This document shows, piece by piece, positions 37,413-38,063 of a stretch of 38,063 nucleotides of DNA (positions are counted from its first letter, which is position 1; the number at the start of each line of letters is the position of its first letter). The stretch is taken from the IMG/VR virus record IMGVR_UViG_3300025000_000243, positions 1 through 38,063 of that record; one strand, written 5' to 3'. A model generated the notes under the pieces. That model worked only from the letters and a program-made list of their open reading frames with translations, was not told the DNA's origin and made no database searches. The DNA comes from a virus. The translations under genes were made by a program, and so were the position numbers.

Positions 37413-37715
37413 ATGAAAGAATTATTCACAGCAGTAGTTGTAGTAGGGATAGTTATACTAATCTTGTTTGCTGCCGGGACGGGAGTGGCTAAACTAATAC
37501 AGATGTGGCGAGACTTACCAGAGCCACCGCCTGCAACCGAGCAATGGATTGGTATTTGTATCAGTAGTGAATTAAATGAGGAACAATACCAAAAGCAGTA
37601 CGAACGCGCAGATATTGAAAAGTTAAAGACAGAGTGTCAGTTTAGAGGATTGTCACGAGACATTCTCGGCTGTTACGGAGACGACCATTATAAGTTTTTA
37701 TGTCCAGTAAATTAA
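37413..37715 (+). CDS. membrane-anchored protein with Cys-containing domain
   Basis: 100 residues: N-terminal helix (LFTAVVVVGIVILILFAAGT), a Pro-rich stretch (DLPEPPPATEQ), then a soluble part with four cysteines (ICISSELN, TECQFR, ILGCYGDD, FLCPVN) that may form disulfides if exported. Probably faces the periplasm or outside. Confidence 0.55.
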   Translation: MKELFTAVVVVGIVILILFAAGTGVAKLIQMWRDLPEPPPATEQWIGICISSELNEEQYQKQYERADIEKLKTECQFRGLSRDILGCYGDDHYKFLCPVN

Positions 37716-37717
37716 AT

Positions 37718-37873
37718 ATGTCAAAACTAACTTTATTACCCGACGAAATCACCACCCACAACCCACACCTTAACCGCCAAAACAACATCATCGTCGGCAT
37801 CGCTATAGGAGTGATGATAGTGGCGACAGGAGTAATGTACGTAGCAGCAAGCTTTATTCAGAATGTAATTTAG
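37718..37873 (+). CDS. small membrane protein
   Basis: 51 residues; a polar N-terminus (LPDEITTHNPHLNRQNN) and one membrane helix (IIVGIAIGVMIVATGVMYVA). Third of three small membrane genes in a row. Confidence 0.5.
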   Translation: MSKLTLLPDEITTHNPHLNRQNNIIVGIAIGVMIVATGVMYVAASFIQNVI

Positions 37874-37878
37874 TGGGT

Positions 37879-38063
37879 ATGAGACAAATTAAAACTCAAA
37901 AGGAACTAGATAAATTAGTAAAAACTGGAGTACTTAAAGACGAAGAAGTAGAGATTGTCGGGGAAGGTCTAAAGCTCAGTGCAAATCTATCAGTGTATGG
38001 GTCCCTAAAGATTAGTGTGAGTGTTGATATGGACTATTCTAGACGGGTTGTGGCTCGGGAGTC
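37879..38063 (+). CDS. N-terminal part of junction-spanning beta-helix repeat protein
   Basis: Start ATG five bases after the previous stop. The reading frame runs off the contig end after 61 codons and continues in frame at position 16 of this window, after removing the 15-base overlap. The N-terminus (MRQIKTQKELDKLVKTGVLK) is a charged helix before the beta repeats. See the entry at position 1 for the rest. Confidence 0.85.
   Translation, partial: MRQIKTQKELDKLVKTGVLKDEEVEIVGEGLKLSANLSVYGSLKISVSVDMDYSRRVVARE

Noticed and set aside
1-38063. CRISPR array, insertion sequence, integrase
   Set aside because: No spaced direct-repeat series, transposase or recombinase motifs were found on either strand.

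Overview
This window is an essentially complete genome of a tailed bacteriophage of about 38.05 kb. The last 15 bases are identical to the first 15. Joining the ends there gives one uninterrupted reading frame across the junction, so the molecule was assembled as a circle (circularly permuted or circular DNA). The junction lies inside a 24-bp coding repeat, so repeat copy number at the ends is uncertain. No integrase, transposase or CRISPR array is visible. The virion module has a HK97-type capsid protein, a portal, two internal (ejection) proteins and a propeller-like tail protein. It has no tape measure and no sheath, which suggests a short-tailed (podovirus-like) particle.

The host cannot be named. 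Most genes start without a Shine-Dalgarno (SD) motif, behind short A/T-rich leaders. Nine exact TGNTATAAT extended -10 boxes sit in front of genes, several only 6-8 bases before the ATG, which predicts leaderless or near-leaderless messages. TGA is a normal stop codon here. This points to a bacterium with sigma70-type promoters and little use of SD initiation. The promoter form argues against classical Bacteroidota; Patescibacteria is a possibility but not shown.

Layout. (1) The early plus-strand operon starts at an operator-overlapped promoter near 34.5 kb. It runs through small genes, an ERF-like annealing protein, a NinB/Orf-like protein and two winged-helix regulators. It then passes small membrane proteins, crosses the junction, and covers accessory genes to 3.8 kb (beta-helix repeat protein, macro-like protein, zinc-ribbon proteins). 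(2) At 3.86-4.33 kb lies a candidate large structured noncoding RNA with its own promoter and a strong terminator. It is convergent with a four-gene minus-strand cassette (4.3-5.2 kb) whose genes, unlike the rest, have strong SD sites. (3) 5.4-7.9 kb, plus strand: coiled-coil and zinc proteins, a membrane-anchored coiled coil apparently frameshifted into a lysozyme domain, two tiny membrane proteins and an SPFH/band-7 protein. (4) 7.9-8.6 kb, minus: an acidic protein and an HNH nuclease. (5) 8.7-29.7 kb, minus: the late operon in the order small terminase, large terminase, portal, scaffold, capsid, tail and internal proteins, fibers, holin and lysis genes, ending in a terminator at 8.63 kb. 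(6) 29.7-33.8 kb, minus: replication and middle genes, with a replication initiator carrying iteron-like repeats, NinG, and a tRNA-like element. (7) 34.1-34.4 kb, minus: a lone gene resembling Acb2/Tad1 cyclic-nucleotide sponges, bracketed by a 13-bp inverted repeat.

Overall plan: divergent control between 33.8 and 34.6 kb sends early recombination and accessory genes rightward and replication, packaging, structure and lysis leftward. Likely novel elements are the large RNA with its SD-bearing neighbour cassette, the frameshifted lysozyme with its SPFH neighbour, the tRNA-like RNA with an oversized loop, the iteron/operator system, and the inverted-repeat-bracketed candidate counter-defence gene.
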